From Saprolegnia diclina VS20 (taxonomy: Eukaryota; Oomycota; Saprolegniomycetes; Saprolegniales; Saprolegniaceae), in the NCBI RefSeq assembly GCF_000281045.1, contig NW_008246080.1, forward strand, positions 448,416 through 507,432: a stretch of 59,017 nt of DNA, written 5' to 3'. The notes beneath the pieces were generated by a model, which was not told where the DNA came from, did not search any database, and was given only the letters and a program-made list of their open reading frames with translations. Every line of letters begins with the position of its first letter. Position 1 is the stretch's first letter. The position numbers and the translations under genes were made by a program. Below are positions 1 to 10,100 of the stretch, one piece after another.

Positions 1-261
1 GGAGATGCGCCAGTCGACCTCGCAAACAATCAATCTATCGGGTCCATCATTTGGTAAGCACTATACTTGCAGCTAAATTGTGCGCAGTGGTGATGTTGCC
101 CGAGCCACTGCAGTCAAGAGCACGATTTATTGGCTTGTGGTGCCTGCGATATTGCATATTGGTCGAGACAGCGCACTGCACAATATAGGCACGGCGCGAA
201 ACCGACGTGGCTGTCTAAGATCCGCCAGCAACAAACTCGATCAAGTCGCTTGTGCGTGGCC
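1..261. other. 5' flank of the first gene
   Basis: No coding signal could be supported here. The stretch has the stops and mixed codon use of non-coding sequence and probably holds the promoter and leader of the ankyrin/FYVE gene that starts at 262. Short open frames on both strands show no recognisable motif. Confidence 0.4.
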
Positions 262-2507
262 ATGGAAAAGGACGGCGACGTGGTCGTCGACACCCCGATC
301 GATGCGACCGACAACAACCACAGTGACGAGCTCAACCTCGAGGTGACACCCGAGTTTGCACCGCGCTTGGAACTGCTGCATCAGCTGCAAGCGTCCGAAG
401 AAGACGCTGCCAAAGGCGCCCAGCTCTGCGCAGCGTCCAAAGAAGGTGCCATCGACACCGTGCGCAAGCTCGTGCTCGAGAATGCACCCGTCGGGTTCGT
501 GACGACGTCGGGCTGGACGCCGCTGGCGTTTGCGTGCTTCAACGGACGCCTCGAGGTCCACACCGCATCGTACCCCGGTGTATCTCAACGCGTGGTCTCT
601 AGGTGGTGCAGTACTTTCTCGAGCTGGGGGCTGCCGACAATTACAAGCCGACGCCAAGTATAACGGGTGAAAAATGCAAGCCGGCGCAGGTCAACACGCC
701 ACTGCACTGGGCCATCTACAAGGGCCATCCGATGGTCGTGTATACGCTCGTGACGTGGGGCTTCTCGATAGAAGATGCTGACTCGTGCGGCAACCGCGCG
801 TTGCATCTTGCTTGCTCGAATGGCACGTTCACCATCATCGAAGTGGACCATTCACTCGACGCTTTTGATGACTAACTAAATGCTTTCGCGATAGATCATC
901 TTGTCGCATGCCCCCGACCTCGCGGCCAAGAACGTATATGGCAACACGCCCATGGACCTCACGACGGACGGCGCGGTCCGCAAGCTCCTCAAAAAGATGC
1001 AAACGCAAACCATGTGCGACGAGTGCCACGACGTGTTTTCGCGCAGCCGCCGCGCGACGCTGTGTCAGCAGTGCCACAACCTTGTCTGCAATGTCGGCTC
1101 GTGCTCGTCGAGGTACATTCTGTCTCGCCGATGGCGTCGACGACTACACGCTGGACTATAGCCTCGAGATTCCGTGGGGGACGGTCGACAAGAGCGTTCA
1201 CAGCGTGCGCTACTGCCATGCGTGCGTCCAGGCGCTGGCGCAGGTTGAGGCCGACCTCGAGCAGGTGCTAACGACGAAGCGCTTGGCAGTCGCCGAAGCA
1301 ATGGCACCGCTTGCTGCGCTCGAGGCATCGTTGGCCACCTTTACGCCTGCCCCCGTACGCGCGATCGCTTGGGATCTTTCATGGACGTCGTCGTAGAAAC
1401 CAGGGACACCGACCGAGACGGAGGCGCTGGGGGGCGTCGAGCAGCCGCCGCCGACACCAATTTCAAAAGGCTCGCTCGTCAAGCAGCTGCTTGCGCTGCT
1501 CTTGAGTCTCGAAAGCAACAACGCCGATGTCGAAGCGCTCCAGACTGCGATCGTCGCCGCGTCGGAAAAGAAGGCAAATGCGTGGCTGCTCCAAGAGGCC
1601 CGCGCCACGTACGAACAGCACATTGCGCACATTCAGCTCATCCAAGAGATCAAAGCCGCCTTGGCGACCCGGTACAAGCTGTTCAACTATTTGGAAGGCT
1701 CAGTACGACACGTTGATGGATAGACCGATCAGCACGCGGTCGCTGGTCGCGGCGCTCCGCCGAGTGTGGCGCCAAGCGCAGGTCGAGGGCGTCGAAGGCG
1801 CGCTGGTGCAAGCTGCACAGCGTGTCATCGTGTTGGCCGAGTCGGAAGCGAGCTTGTACGGCGCGTACATGCTTTGCGCACGCATCCAGGTCGGGTCGGC
1901 GCAGTTCAGCAACGACTTTGTGCGCCTGAACCACTGCTTGACCATGGTCGAAGACTATGGCGTGAGCGACACCCTCATGCGAAACGCGTGGGGCTTGCGC
2001 GACCGGCTGAGCGCCGAGGTCGGCAGCTGTCTCTTTCCCGGACGAGGCCAACGTCGTTGGTTGTAGATGACGCTCGAAGCGGCCTTGTTTCCGTTTGAAG
2101 AGCGCATGGACGGGCTCACCAACCAATCGCAGTACGTCTTTCACGACGGCAAGATCGCAGCCAGTCTCTTGGAGGCCCTCACGCTCCGGAACCACACGCT
2201 CACGGTCGCCGTGGTATTGCTCTGTCGACAGCGAGACGTTGAAAGAGCCTTGTCCATGGCGTAGGAAGTCGCTGCCAAGGTCGAGGAGGCGACACCCGTC
2301 GCGTCGCACCTCGTGGAGAAGGCCAAGGAGTGTCTCGTCAAACTCAAAAAGGACATCAAAGAAGAGCAAAAGGTAAACTCGATCGAGAAACGCATGTGAT
2401 GAAGCATGGGTGCGTAGAGAGAAGACGAACGTCGACGCATTGCCGAAGAAGAGGCGCTCAAGGCCGCCAAGAAGGGCAAGAAGGGCAAGAAGGGCGGCAA
2501 AAAATAA
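262..2507 (+). CDS. Ankyrin-repeat and FYVE-type zinc-finger protein
   Basis: This multi-exon gene probably encodes a phosphoinositide-binding, endosome-associated adaptor (family inference). The first exon starts at ATG 262 and runs into ankyrin repeats (GWTPLAFACFNGRLE, then NTPLHWAIYKGHP, NRALHLACSNG, NTPMDLTT). A cysteine-rich FYVE-like finger follows around 1010-1230, with CDEC, CQQC and a final RYCHAC. Helical sequence comes next, and the tail is lysine-rich (KKGKKGKKGGKK, stop TAA at 2505). Introns read from frame and GT-AG sites are 556-602, 843-894 (with a CTAAC branch-point-like site), about 1113-1159, about 1354-1396, about 2019-2066, about 2213-2264 and about 2373-2419. The frame also changes near 1670-1700, where no clean intron was found, so that junction is unresolved. 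The ligand-binding basic patch of a classical FYVE finger is only partly visible. Confidence 0.75.
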
Positions 2508-2978
2508 GAGATGCGTTCCACGGTGTACAGTCTCGGACCTTATCGTCGCTGCATTTACCTTTCATCGTGCTGCAGCGTCGATGCATTCAATGAAGTGGGT
2601 GTTGGAGGCTCCTTGATGACCGCCGAGCGTCTGGTACATTTTGTACTTGGATCCTGGCGACTTCGTATTGGAGCTTGTCGAATAAGAGCTTATAGTGCGC
2701 TGGCACACGCGTATGTAAGACTTTGACGGCAAGGGCATCCTTGCAGTCTCGGAATGCTCAGGATGCTGTCGCAAGCACAGGTATGTGGCCCGCAGGATCG
2801 GCGGCCAGAGACCTTCCTCTGCACTTGTGACACGAGCCGCAGGGATGCTGGTCGCGGAGGCCATCGAGGCGGCGATGAACGCAGAACGAAGACAACAAGA
2901 GAAAGGATTCGGGGTGTGGATTCAAAAGAAACAGCTTGCGTAATACCTTAGGACTCGATATATTCGATCGGAGCAAAC
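2508..2978. other. Spacer with two competing weak reading frames
   Basis: No confident gene. On the plus strand a short frame (2844-2943) reads as a charged helix ending at TAA. On the minus strand a frame around 2592-2760 (containing AHYKLLFDKLQYEVARIQ) has host-like codon use and ends at a stop near 2592, but no clean upstream exon could be joined to it. A small minus-strand gene of two exons is possible. Neither reading matches a family I know. Confidence 0.3.
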
Positions 2979-3556
2979 TTAGACAATCGAACCGGCGTTG
3001 GCGGCGATACGCGGCCAGAGGTCGGCGCATTCCTTGCCGACGGGGCCGGTGATGGCCGAGCCCTTCATTTCACCCTTGGGGTTGACGATGCAGGCAGCGT
3101 TATCCTCGAAGTAGAGGAAGATGCCGTCGCGGCGGCGCCACGACTTGCGCTGGCGGATGACGACAGCGGGCATGACCTTCTTACGGAGCTCCGGCTTACC
3201 CTTCTTGACCGAGCACAAGCACATGTCACCGACACCGGCAGCGGGGAGACGGTTCAGGCGACCCTTGATACCGCACACGGCGATGATCAAGAGGGCCTTA
3301 CCACCCGAGTTATCGGCGCAGTTCATGACGGCGCCAACGGGCAGACCGAGGGTCATACGGAACTTTTGACCCGACACACCAGCGCGACCTACACAGTCGC
3401 GTCAATATTCGCCGGTCCCTGCTGTGATGCGCCATGAGGGCCCGAGGCCGTCCTAGGCAAGTCGGCACGGCGCATCCAGCGCCGCTGCTTGCTTGCGACG
3501 TCCTCGTCGCCATGGTCGTCATCGTCGTCATCATCATGCAACATACCAGAGCTCAT
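2979..3556 (-). CDS. RPL23: 60S ribosomal protein uL14 (RPL23)
   Basis: This is a structural protein of the large ribosomal subunit. Exon 1 is only 10 nt (3547-3556, ATGAGCTCTG). A 158-nt intron (3389-3546, GTATGT...GTAG) follows, then exon 2 (2979-3388). The joined protein is 139 residues, the usual length. It has the family signatures [52 protein letters not shown] and [19 protein letters not shown]. The splice restores the expected N-terminus ([15 protein letters not shown]). A start exon of a few codons followed by a comparatively long first intron is common in ribosomal protein genes. It is the longest intron I resolved in the window. Confidence 0.97.
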
Positions 3557-4016
3557 CTTTGTTTCTTGAGAGAATCACAACTAAAAACCTCGTCGCCATA
3601 GCGGGCAGGCGCAAACCATTGGCTGTCGCCTCCACTCCTTTTCCTCCACCAATGAATGGCACCCTCGCTACAAGAACACTCGCCAATTACAAGCACATTT
3701 GTCCGGATACCGCCGCATACCAACACTATTTCCGACACGCCGGCGGTCCGCAGTTGCTTGCTGACCTCACCGATCGCACGAGGACGAGGATGGCAGGACG
3801 CTCCATCCTGATACCGATGCAGTCGCGAGCCCATCAATAGCTATGCCAACTAGCTAAGCTGTAGGCCACGCGCCTTCTTGTGCACCAGTTGGCGATGCTT
3901 GCGTGCGTTACCAGGTACGATCAACGTCAAGGGACGGCCATGGCCCATTCCAGCAGGCTAGCTGGCCCTTAGCCTCGTATAGGACGAGGATTACGCAGTG
4001 TGGGAACTGAAGAGCG
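3557..4016. other. Spacer between uL14 and a small minus-strand gene
   Basis: Short open frames on both strands (for example 3651-3840 on plus) show no family motif and no spliceable extension. The part next to 3556 should contain the uL14 promoter. Nothing else could be supported. Confidence 0.4.
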
Positions 4017-4440
4017 TCAAGTATGATGGTCTTGCTGCGGTGAGGTGGATGGGCTGGACGGTGCTGGCAGCTCGAGCTTCCGTCGCCAGCGTTGCTCTTC
4101 TTGCACTCTACGAGCCAATACGTGGTTGATCGAAGCGTCGCCTGAATGCTGGCAACGACTGCGATAGCATCCGTAGGCTAGCAGGATACATGTAGGTGGG
4201 CCGTCGACATGGCTCTTCATGCAATGTGTGCACTCGGGCAAGAACATGTCCTGTGCGTTGCCGGCTTGGTAGCCCTTGCTCTAGACTCACATGACGAGGA
4301 CGGTGTACTAGACACCTCTGCGAGATGCTGCAATAGCGAGCGATGACTATGGTTGCTTGGTCGTTACCATCACGACGGCGTTCCGCTGCGGCGTCCGCTC
4401 CTTGCTCGTCAGCAGTCAATTGGTCGCTGTGGGTCGCCAT
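4017..4440 (-). CDS. Small cysteine-containing protein, unknown function
   Basis: Two exons (4291-4440 and 4017-4250) are separated by a 40-nt intron with a strong GTGAGT donor and a CACAG acceptor, giving about 127 residues. The N-terminal half is charged (ADAAAERRRDGNDQ). The second exon carries a CxxC pair (PECTHCMKSH), further cysteines, and a basic, Pro/Ser-rich C-terminus. The start lies 42 bp from the start of the divergent methyltransferase, so the two may share a promoter. I do not recognise the family. The cysteines suggest metal binding, but they could be chance. A further short intron near 4150-4190 cannot be excluded. Confidence 0.45.
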
Positions 4441-4482
4441 TTGCGACCGCCGCACACTATTTTCCGTCGTCGAGCAATAGCG
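4441..4482. promoter_or_regulatory. Putative 42-bp bidirectional promoter
   Basis: This is the whole gap between the start codons of two divergent genes (minus strand from 4440, plus strand from 4483). No TATA box is evident. Either the transcription starts overlap, or the leaders lie inside the neighbouring coding sequence, or one start codon is misplaced. The call rests only on gene geometry. Confidence 0.3.
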
Positions 4483-5108
4483 ATGGATCCCCAGCGCAAG
4501 ACGGCTATCCGACAGCTCGTCGTCGCGGCCGCCAAGGCCAAGTTCCAAGCGCGGCCCGACGCGGCCGCAGTGAGCATCGCGCCGTACAGTCCATCGCCGA
4601 TGGCCATGGTGCACGGCGTCTGGGACCGCTTGGCGCCGATGATGTCGGGCCATGACCACGTGGTCGAGCTCGGATGTGGCGACGGCCGTTGGATCCTCGA
4701 GGGCGTCAAGCGCTTTGGCTGCAGCGCAATGGGCGTCGAGTGGGATCCGCAGGTGGCGCAGCGTGCAAAGGCGCAGGCAGCCACGGTTTCCGGCGCGATC
4801 GACATTCGGGTTGAAGACATGCTCGCGCCGTCTTTTCGTCTCCCGGCGCGCACGACGCTCGTCATTGTCTACGCGTTCACCGAGACGCTCAATATGAACG
4901 TCAAGGCGCTCCTCGCGCAGTGCGATCGCGGGACCAAGGTTCTCTCGGTGGGCGTACGTTGTCCTCGATGTGGTGCAACACATCACAAGTCGCGTAGTTT
5001 CGCGTGCACGGGTGGCAGCCGCAATGGACACTGCGCTTTACAGGACTCAACTGCTACTATTACGAACTCGCCGGCCACGACGCCGGTATCGGCGACTCTA
5101 AGCGGTGA
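4483..5108 (+). CDS. Class I SAM-dependent methyltransferase
   Basis: This is a Rossmann-fold methyltransferase of about 193 residues in two exons (4483-4953 and 4998-5108) around a 44-nt intron (GTACGT...GTAG). SAM motif I is clear (VVELGCGDGRW), followed by an acidic residue at the end of strand 2 (GVEWDP) and a motif II-like stretch (VEDMLAP). Layout and length recall the FAM173/ATPSCKMT group of small lysine methyltransferases, but the match is by pattern only and the substrate is unknown. The ATG at 4483 starts the conserved part; an in-frame upstream ATG at 4357 would add a basic N-terminus. The last 49 nt of the gene overlap the 3' end of the convergent coiled-coil gene. Confidence 0.8.
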
Positions 5109-6978
5109 ATCAACTGCATGTTTTCACGCCGCAGCGCCGCCATCCTACACACCGCTCTTGCTCGCGTAGTAAGTCGACGCTTATACCGTTGGGAGAGAGA
5201 GCTTGCGTCCTTCTGCGCTTCGAGCTTGCGCTCTTCTTCGTCGGCGAGCCGGTCGTGCGTCTCGGCGAGCTCCCTACAGCGATCGCACCCATACAAACGG
5301 CCATATAGAAAGGACATGCAACACGTACCGCCGCAGCTTGGTCAGGCTGCGCTCCTTGGCTTCCAACACGCCTTCTTGGTCTCGCAGCATCCCCACTAAC
5401 CGCTGCACTTCGCTTGTGAGGGTGCGAATGGTGTCCTTGAGACCCTAACGACAGAACGATGTACAGTATGTAAATACTTGCACCGAAGCGCCAACCTCGG
5501 CGTTGAGCGTCAACTGCTCCACAGTGGCCTCGGCTTTGGCGCAGCGTGTCGAGAGTACGTGCGTGTCGTTCGTGGTGCGCTGCAGCTGCTGCTTGAGCGT
5601 CCAACACGCCATGTCGGTGTCGCGCAGGCGCTGTTCGAGGGCATTGAGGCTCTCGTGGTCGCGGGCCTGCACACATTGTCTTCGCTTCGTAGACTAGAAA
5701 CGGTCGTAGGATATTACTTGCGTAGCGAGAGCCGCCTCGCGGTCGTTTTGGAGGTCGAGGACCAAGATTCGATTATCAGCGACCACCGACGTGCGCATCT
5801 TGATCTCCATCTGCAAGCCCATGAAGTGAATTCTCACACATTAGGTACCTGGAGCTGCCCTTGGAGTACAATGTTGGCTTGCGCGCCTTCGTCCAGCTGC
5901 GCGTGGAGTTGGCGGTTCCTACAACCGGTTCATTGAAGGGCAGAGAGTGGGATCGAACGCACGTCTGCTGCAACGTCTCGACCGTCGCCTCGGCGAGCAC
6001 CTTGGCGGCATCAACCGCTTCCAGTCGCGTGCTCAGGTCGTGAATCGTTTTGCGATTCATGTCCTACGCGTGAGCCGTGCGTTTGCGTCACAATGACACA
6101 TTGTACATTTTGAAATTGCATCTGTTGCATCCGCTGGTCCCACTACCGCCATCCTCATCAGAATCCTTCGGAAGTGACAGAACGTACGTCCTCTTTGTGT
6201 GCCGTCCACGCCCGGAGCTGCTGGTCGTGCTCGATCTCGAACGCTGTACGGGCAGCATCAAGGCTCTTGATCCGGGCGACGAGGTCGTCCAGCTGCCGCG
6301 TCAACGCCGCCGAGCCGTCTTCCACGCGTTTCCAGTGGTGTTCACGCTCGCTAGGCGCAGATTTTGACCATTAGCAAGCTATTATGGTTGTACCGGCACC
6401 ACGCCATCAAGCTCGCTCGCTCGTCGGTCGCGCGTCGAAGCTTCTCGTACTGCGTCTCGATGAGGGTCTGATGACAGCACTGAGTTCCATGCCGCTGTCG
6501 TTGGTACCAAGCACCTGCATCTCGTTAACTTGGTTTTCCAAGCACGCAGTTTCGGTCGCGGCATTGCTTAGCTGCGTTGTCACGTCGGCTACTTGCGCGG
6601 CGAGTGTGGACACCTTGTCTTCGTAGAACGCCTTGAGCTATGGAACGTTCAAGTCGAAAGCGCCATGTATGTGCGTACTTGATGGAGCTGCTGTGCCAGC
6701 GCGTCGTCGGCATCGGGATGCTCGGGCAGCGGACCCTGGACGCCGCTCACTTGCCGGTTCACGACGCGCTTGAAGAGGTTTGCAGGCTGGTTGGCAGGTG
6801 CTACATCCGCCTCACTTGACACTGCCATGGAGGAGACGACGACCATACGTTTTGGTGTGCTCCGAGACGGGGACGGGACCGACTTGGTTGCGTCTTGGCG
6901 CAAGTTCTGGCGCAGTCGGCAGATCTCTTGTCGATCCAGCACCATGCGATCGTTTCGAGATCGCCAAGCTGACAACAT
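5060..6978 (-). CDS. Multi-exon coiled-coil protein
   Basis: About ten short exons together encode a long, almost uninterrupted coiled coil of 500-plus residues. Segments with clear heptads include LENQVNEMQTLIETQYEKL, ERASLMACEREHHWKRVED, ALEQRLRDTDMACWTLKQQ and RELAETHDRLADEEERKLE. Introns were placed by frame, for example GTGCTT...ATCAG, GTACGT...CGTAG and GTAATA...GTGCAG. The frame stays open and coding-like upstream of ATG 6978 to about 7025, so an earlier start exon is possible. The final exon (5060-5120) runs antisense over the methyltransferase 3' end. A cytoskeletal or basal-body role would be typical of such proteins, but nothing here proves it. Confidence 0.65.
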
Positions 6979-7170
6979 GTGTTGCAGAACCGGTTCATTG
7001 AGCCGGTTCGCACGGCTGGCTTCAACAGCTTGAAGTGCCCATAGTCACTGCCACCGAAACGCTCACACAAGCATATTTATCGTGGCAGCTCCATTTACAC
7101 TAGAGTAGCATCGTACACGACAGGTACCCACTCTATCCAAGCACCCTTCAGGAGGCTTGAGGCAGGCCAC

Positions 7171-10100
7171 CTACGTGGCGTCTCGGCTGGTGCCCGAGGT
7201 CGCTTTGGACTTGACGTGCACGAGTTGGCTCTTTTTGATCGCTTGATCAATCGCAGACAAGTTGTCCAACGGCAGTGCATACATCGCCGGCGTAAACAAA
7301 GCGTGTGCCGACGGTATCGCTGGCACGCTCGGTTGCGTGAGCGTAAACGTTCGCCACGTCTTGATGTCGAGGCCGTAATAGCTCCCGTTGTAGCGCACCG
7401 AGACGAGTCCATTGAGGGCGGCGGACGCGCGGTCGAGGCAGTAGACATCCTTGTAAATCCACTTGGCGCTCAGAAAAAGGTACTTGGCGCCGGCGTAGAG
7501 CAGGAGCGACTCGGCGTGGTTCTTTGGCGGCTTGCGCACGAGCCAGCGCATAAAGCCAAACGTTGCGACGTTCAAGACGCCGACCAACAACACGAGTAGG
7601 GCGACGCGGCTTCTGACGCCAATGACGACGTCGCCGCCCGTGCACACGATTTGAAAGTCGACTTGCGCGATGTCACACGCACGGCCGAGCGACGCGGTGT
7701 GCGTCACGGGCGACACCATACTTAGGAGTGCGGTCGTGCCGGTCACGAGAAGCCCGTTGGGTGTCACGTACAGCGCTGTGTGTTCTTTGGTCCAAATCAT
7801 CAAGACGTCGTTGACGATGGCGACGAGCCACGACACTTCGCTGGCCGCCAGACACGTCTTGTACCAGGGTACATCGGTCGAGTGAAGGTAGCTCATACTG
7901 CCCGCCACTTGGAGGTCCAGGGACCCGGTGCAGAGCACGGCCATGGCCGTGAGCGACCGCAGAAAGAGCAGCGGGCGACCGACCCAGACGATGCCGCCGA
8001 CACGACTGAGCTCAAGCATGTTCATGCCCTCGACATGCCCTCTCGACGCAAGAATGTAGACGCAGGCCAAGATCGCAACCGAGAGAACGACGAGCGTCAC
8101 GTACATGGCGCCAGTCCGAGCGTACGTGGCCATCGTGGTTGGGATCTCCCACGGCGCGACGCCTTGCTGGAGCGGCAGCAATTGGTCCGTCAGAAGCGTG
8201 ATGCTGCCGACGTCACCGTCGAACGCCACGACTTCGCGAAAGCCTTGGAGCCACTCGGCCACGTAGCACCACGCAAAGAATGCAAAGTTGGCGTCACTCG
8301 GGTTGAAGAGTGGGAGCTGCGACCACGTGAGTGGCGACGTCTTGTTGGTGCGCGTCAGCTGCAAGAGCGAGATATCAAGCGCCGTTGTCGCAGCGATCGC
8401 GGCAGCCACCTCGGGTGCCCAGTCGATGGAAGGCAGGTAGGTGTCGAGGTACGACCTGGCGCCACGAAGGTAGTCGGGACACGCCTTGTACCCGCTGGTA
8501 TCGGCAGCGCAGATAGCAGTGATGGGACTGGCAGGAGTGATACCCGAGAGGAGTAGTGCAAACACCACCTGCTCTCGTGATGGCGTCAGCTTTGCTTGTG
8601 CTCCTGTTGAACTCGAGCACCGCGCACTGTAGGAAAGCAGGTTGACTAGGCCCGTCGTCAGCGCAAGTCCGCTTGAGCTTCCTAGCTCGGGACAGAGCGG
8701 CGACCCGCCGTACGACAGCAGCTTGGCACTCAGCCACGGCTGCGGGACGGGGTACATTGAGCCAGGCACATAGATACTCATGTATGCCGACTGACTCTGG
8801 TTGGAGCTCAGCGCGCTGCTTCGAAGAGCGCTAAAGACGTGCAAAAGAAGCCGCTGGGCCGACGCCGGTGCACGAACATAGCGCATGTCCATCGAGCCAA
8901 AGGGTCCAAGGACGCTTCGGACAAAGCTAAATCCAGCGCCAAACGGAGTCGAAATGGTCATGTTGGTCACGAGCACCGCCGCGAGCGACGTGTTGGCAAA
9001 CGCAAAGCGGGCACTGGCGCGCAATAGCGAGAGACCGCCGATGCCACTGCTGTTGGTGCTCACAGCTGCCAGGTCGTTGGCGAGGGCCCAGTACGCCTTG
9101 AACGTCGTCTGCGCGCTGAACTGGTACGAGCCGTTGAGCGCTTGCAGCGTCAGCGCCGCTGTCGTGCTGTACGCCGACAAGACATTGTAGGAGCTGAGGA
9201 GACCCACTTGCTTGAAATTTTGCCACTGCACATCGTACGTTACGACGCCAAACGTGCGCCAGTAGGTCGCTTCATCCACAATCGACAAGGGATTCTCTGC
9301 TTGCATCTGGTGTAGCCAGCGCTGACCGTCCAAAGACGTCTGAAGGTCGTTGGCAAAAGCAATCTGGAAGGCGAAGCCCCAGCACGGCTGCCAGTCGTCC
9401 CAGTGGACATTGCGAAGCAGGCTCTCAAGGTAGACGGCGCCGTTGGTCGTCATGCGGGCACAGCGTTGCTGGCGCCGCGCCGAGTTGGCCATGGGCCACA
9501 TCTGCTGAAAGTCGAGGAAGCAGTACTGCGTAAAGATCCACGGTGCGTGGGTGCAGGCGTCCATCGATCGCAGACCAGCAATGATAGCAGGTAGCGTGTT
9601 GAGCTGCGTGTGCTGGAGATGCGAGCCAAAGTTGGCGGCGGTTGTCACAAACACATCTGGCGCGCCATACAGTAGCGTGGCCGAGATGTTACGCGTGTCG
9701 AGCGCCAACGATGCGTAGCTCGCGTTGAGATAGAGCTGTTCGTTGTACCAATTTGCGAGGAAAGCGTGGGCGCCCGTGCTGTTGAAATTGGCCCACCACA
9801 GGTCGTTGGCCAAGTTGACTTGGGAGACACTGAGGTACGAGAGCGACCCGACGATCGTAGCCGTCATGTAGACGAGACCCGCGAGCGCCAAGGGTCGATC
9901 CCAGCTGTGACGCTCGAGGGGCGAGTTGGCCGAGAGCAGCAACAACGATCCGGACGGTGTCGTGCTCTTCAGTGGCGTCGTCTCGTTGACAGTCGTCGTC
10001 TTGCCCGACTGGTACACGGACACGGTGTCCTTGACGACGAGCCACGACTTGAGGTCGAACGTAAAGTGTTTTCGGTGGAGCGTGAAGGGCACGAGACCCG

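Noticed and set aside
4108-5031. 307-codon minus-strand frame antisense to the methyltransferase
   Set aside because: Most of it mirrors the plus-strand enzyme. Only its 3' part outside the methyltransferase was used, as exon 1 of the small gene at 4017-4440.
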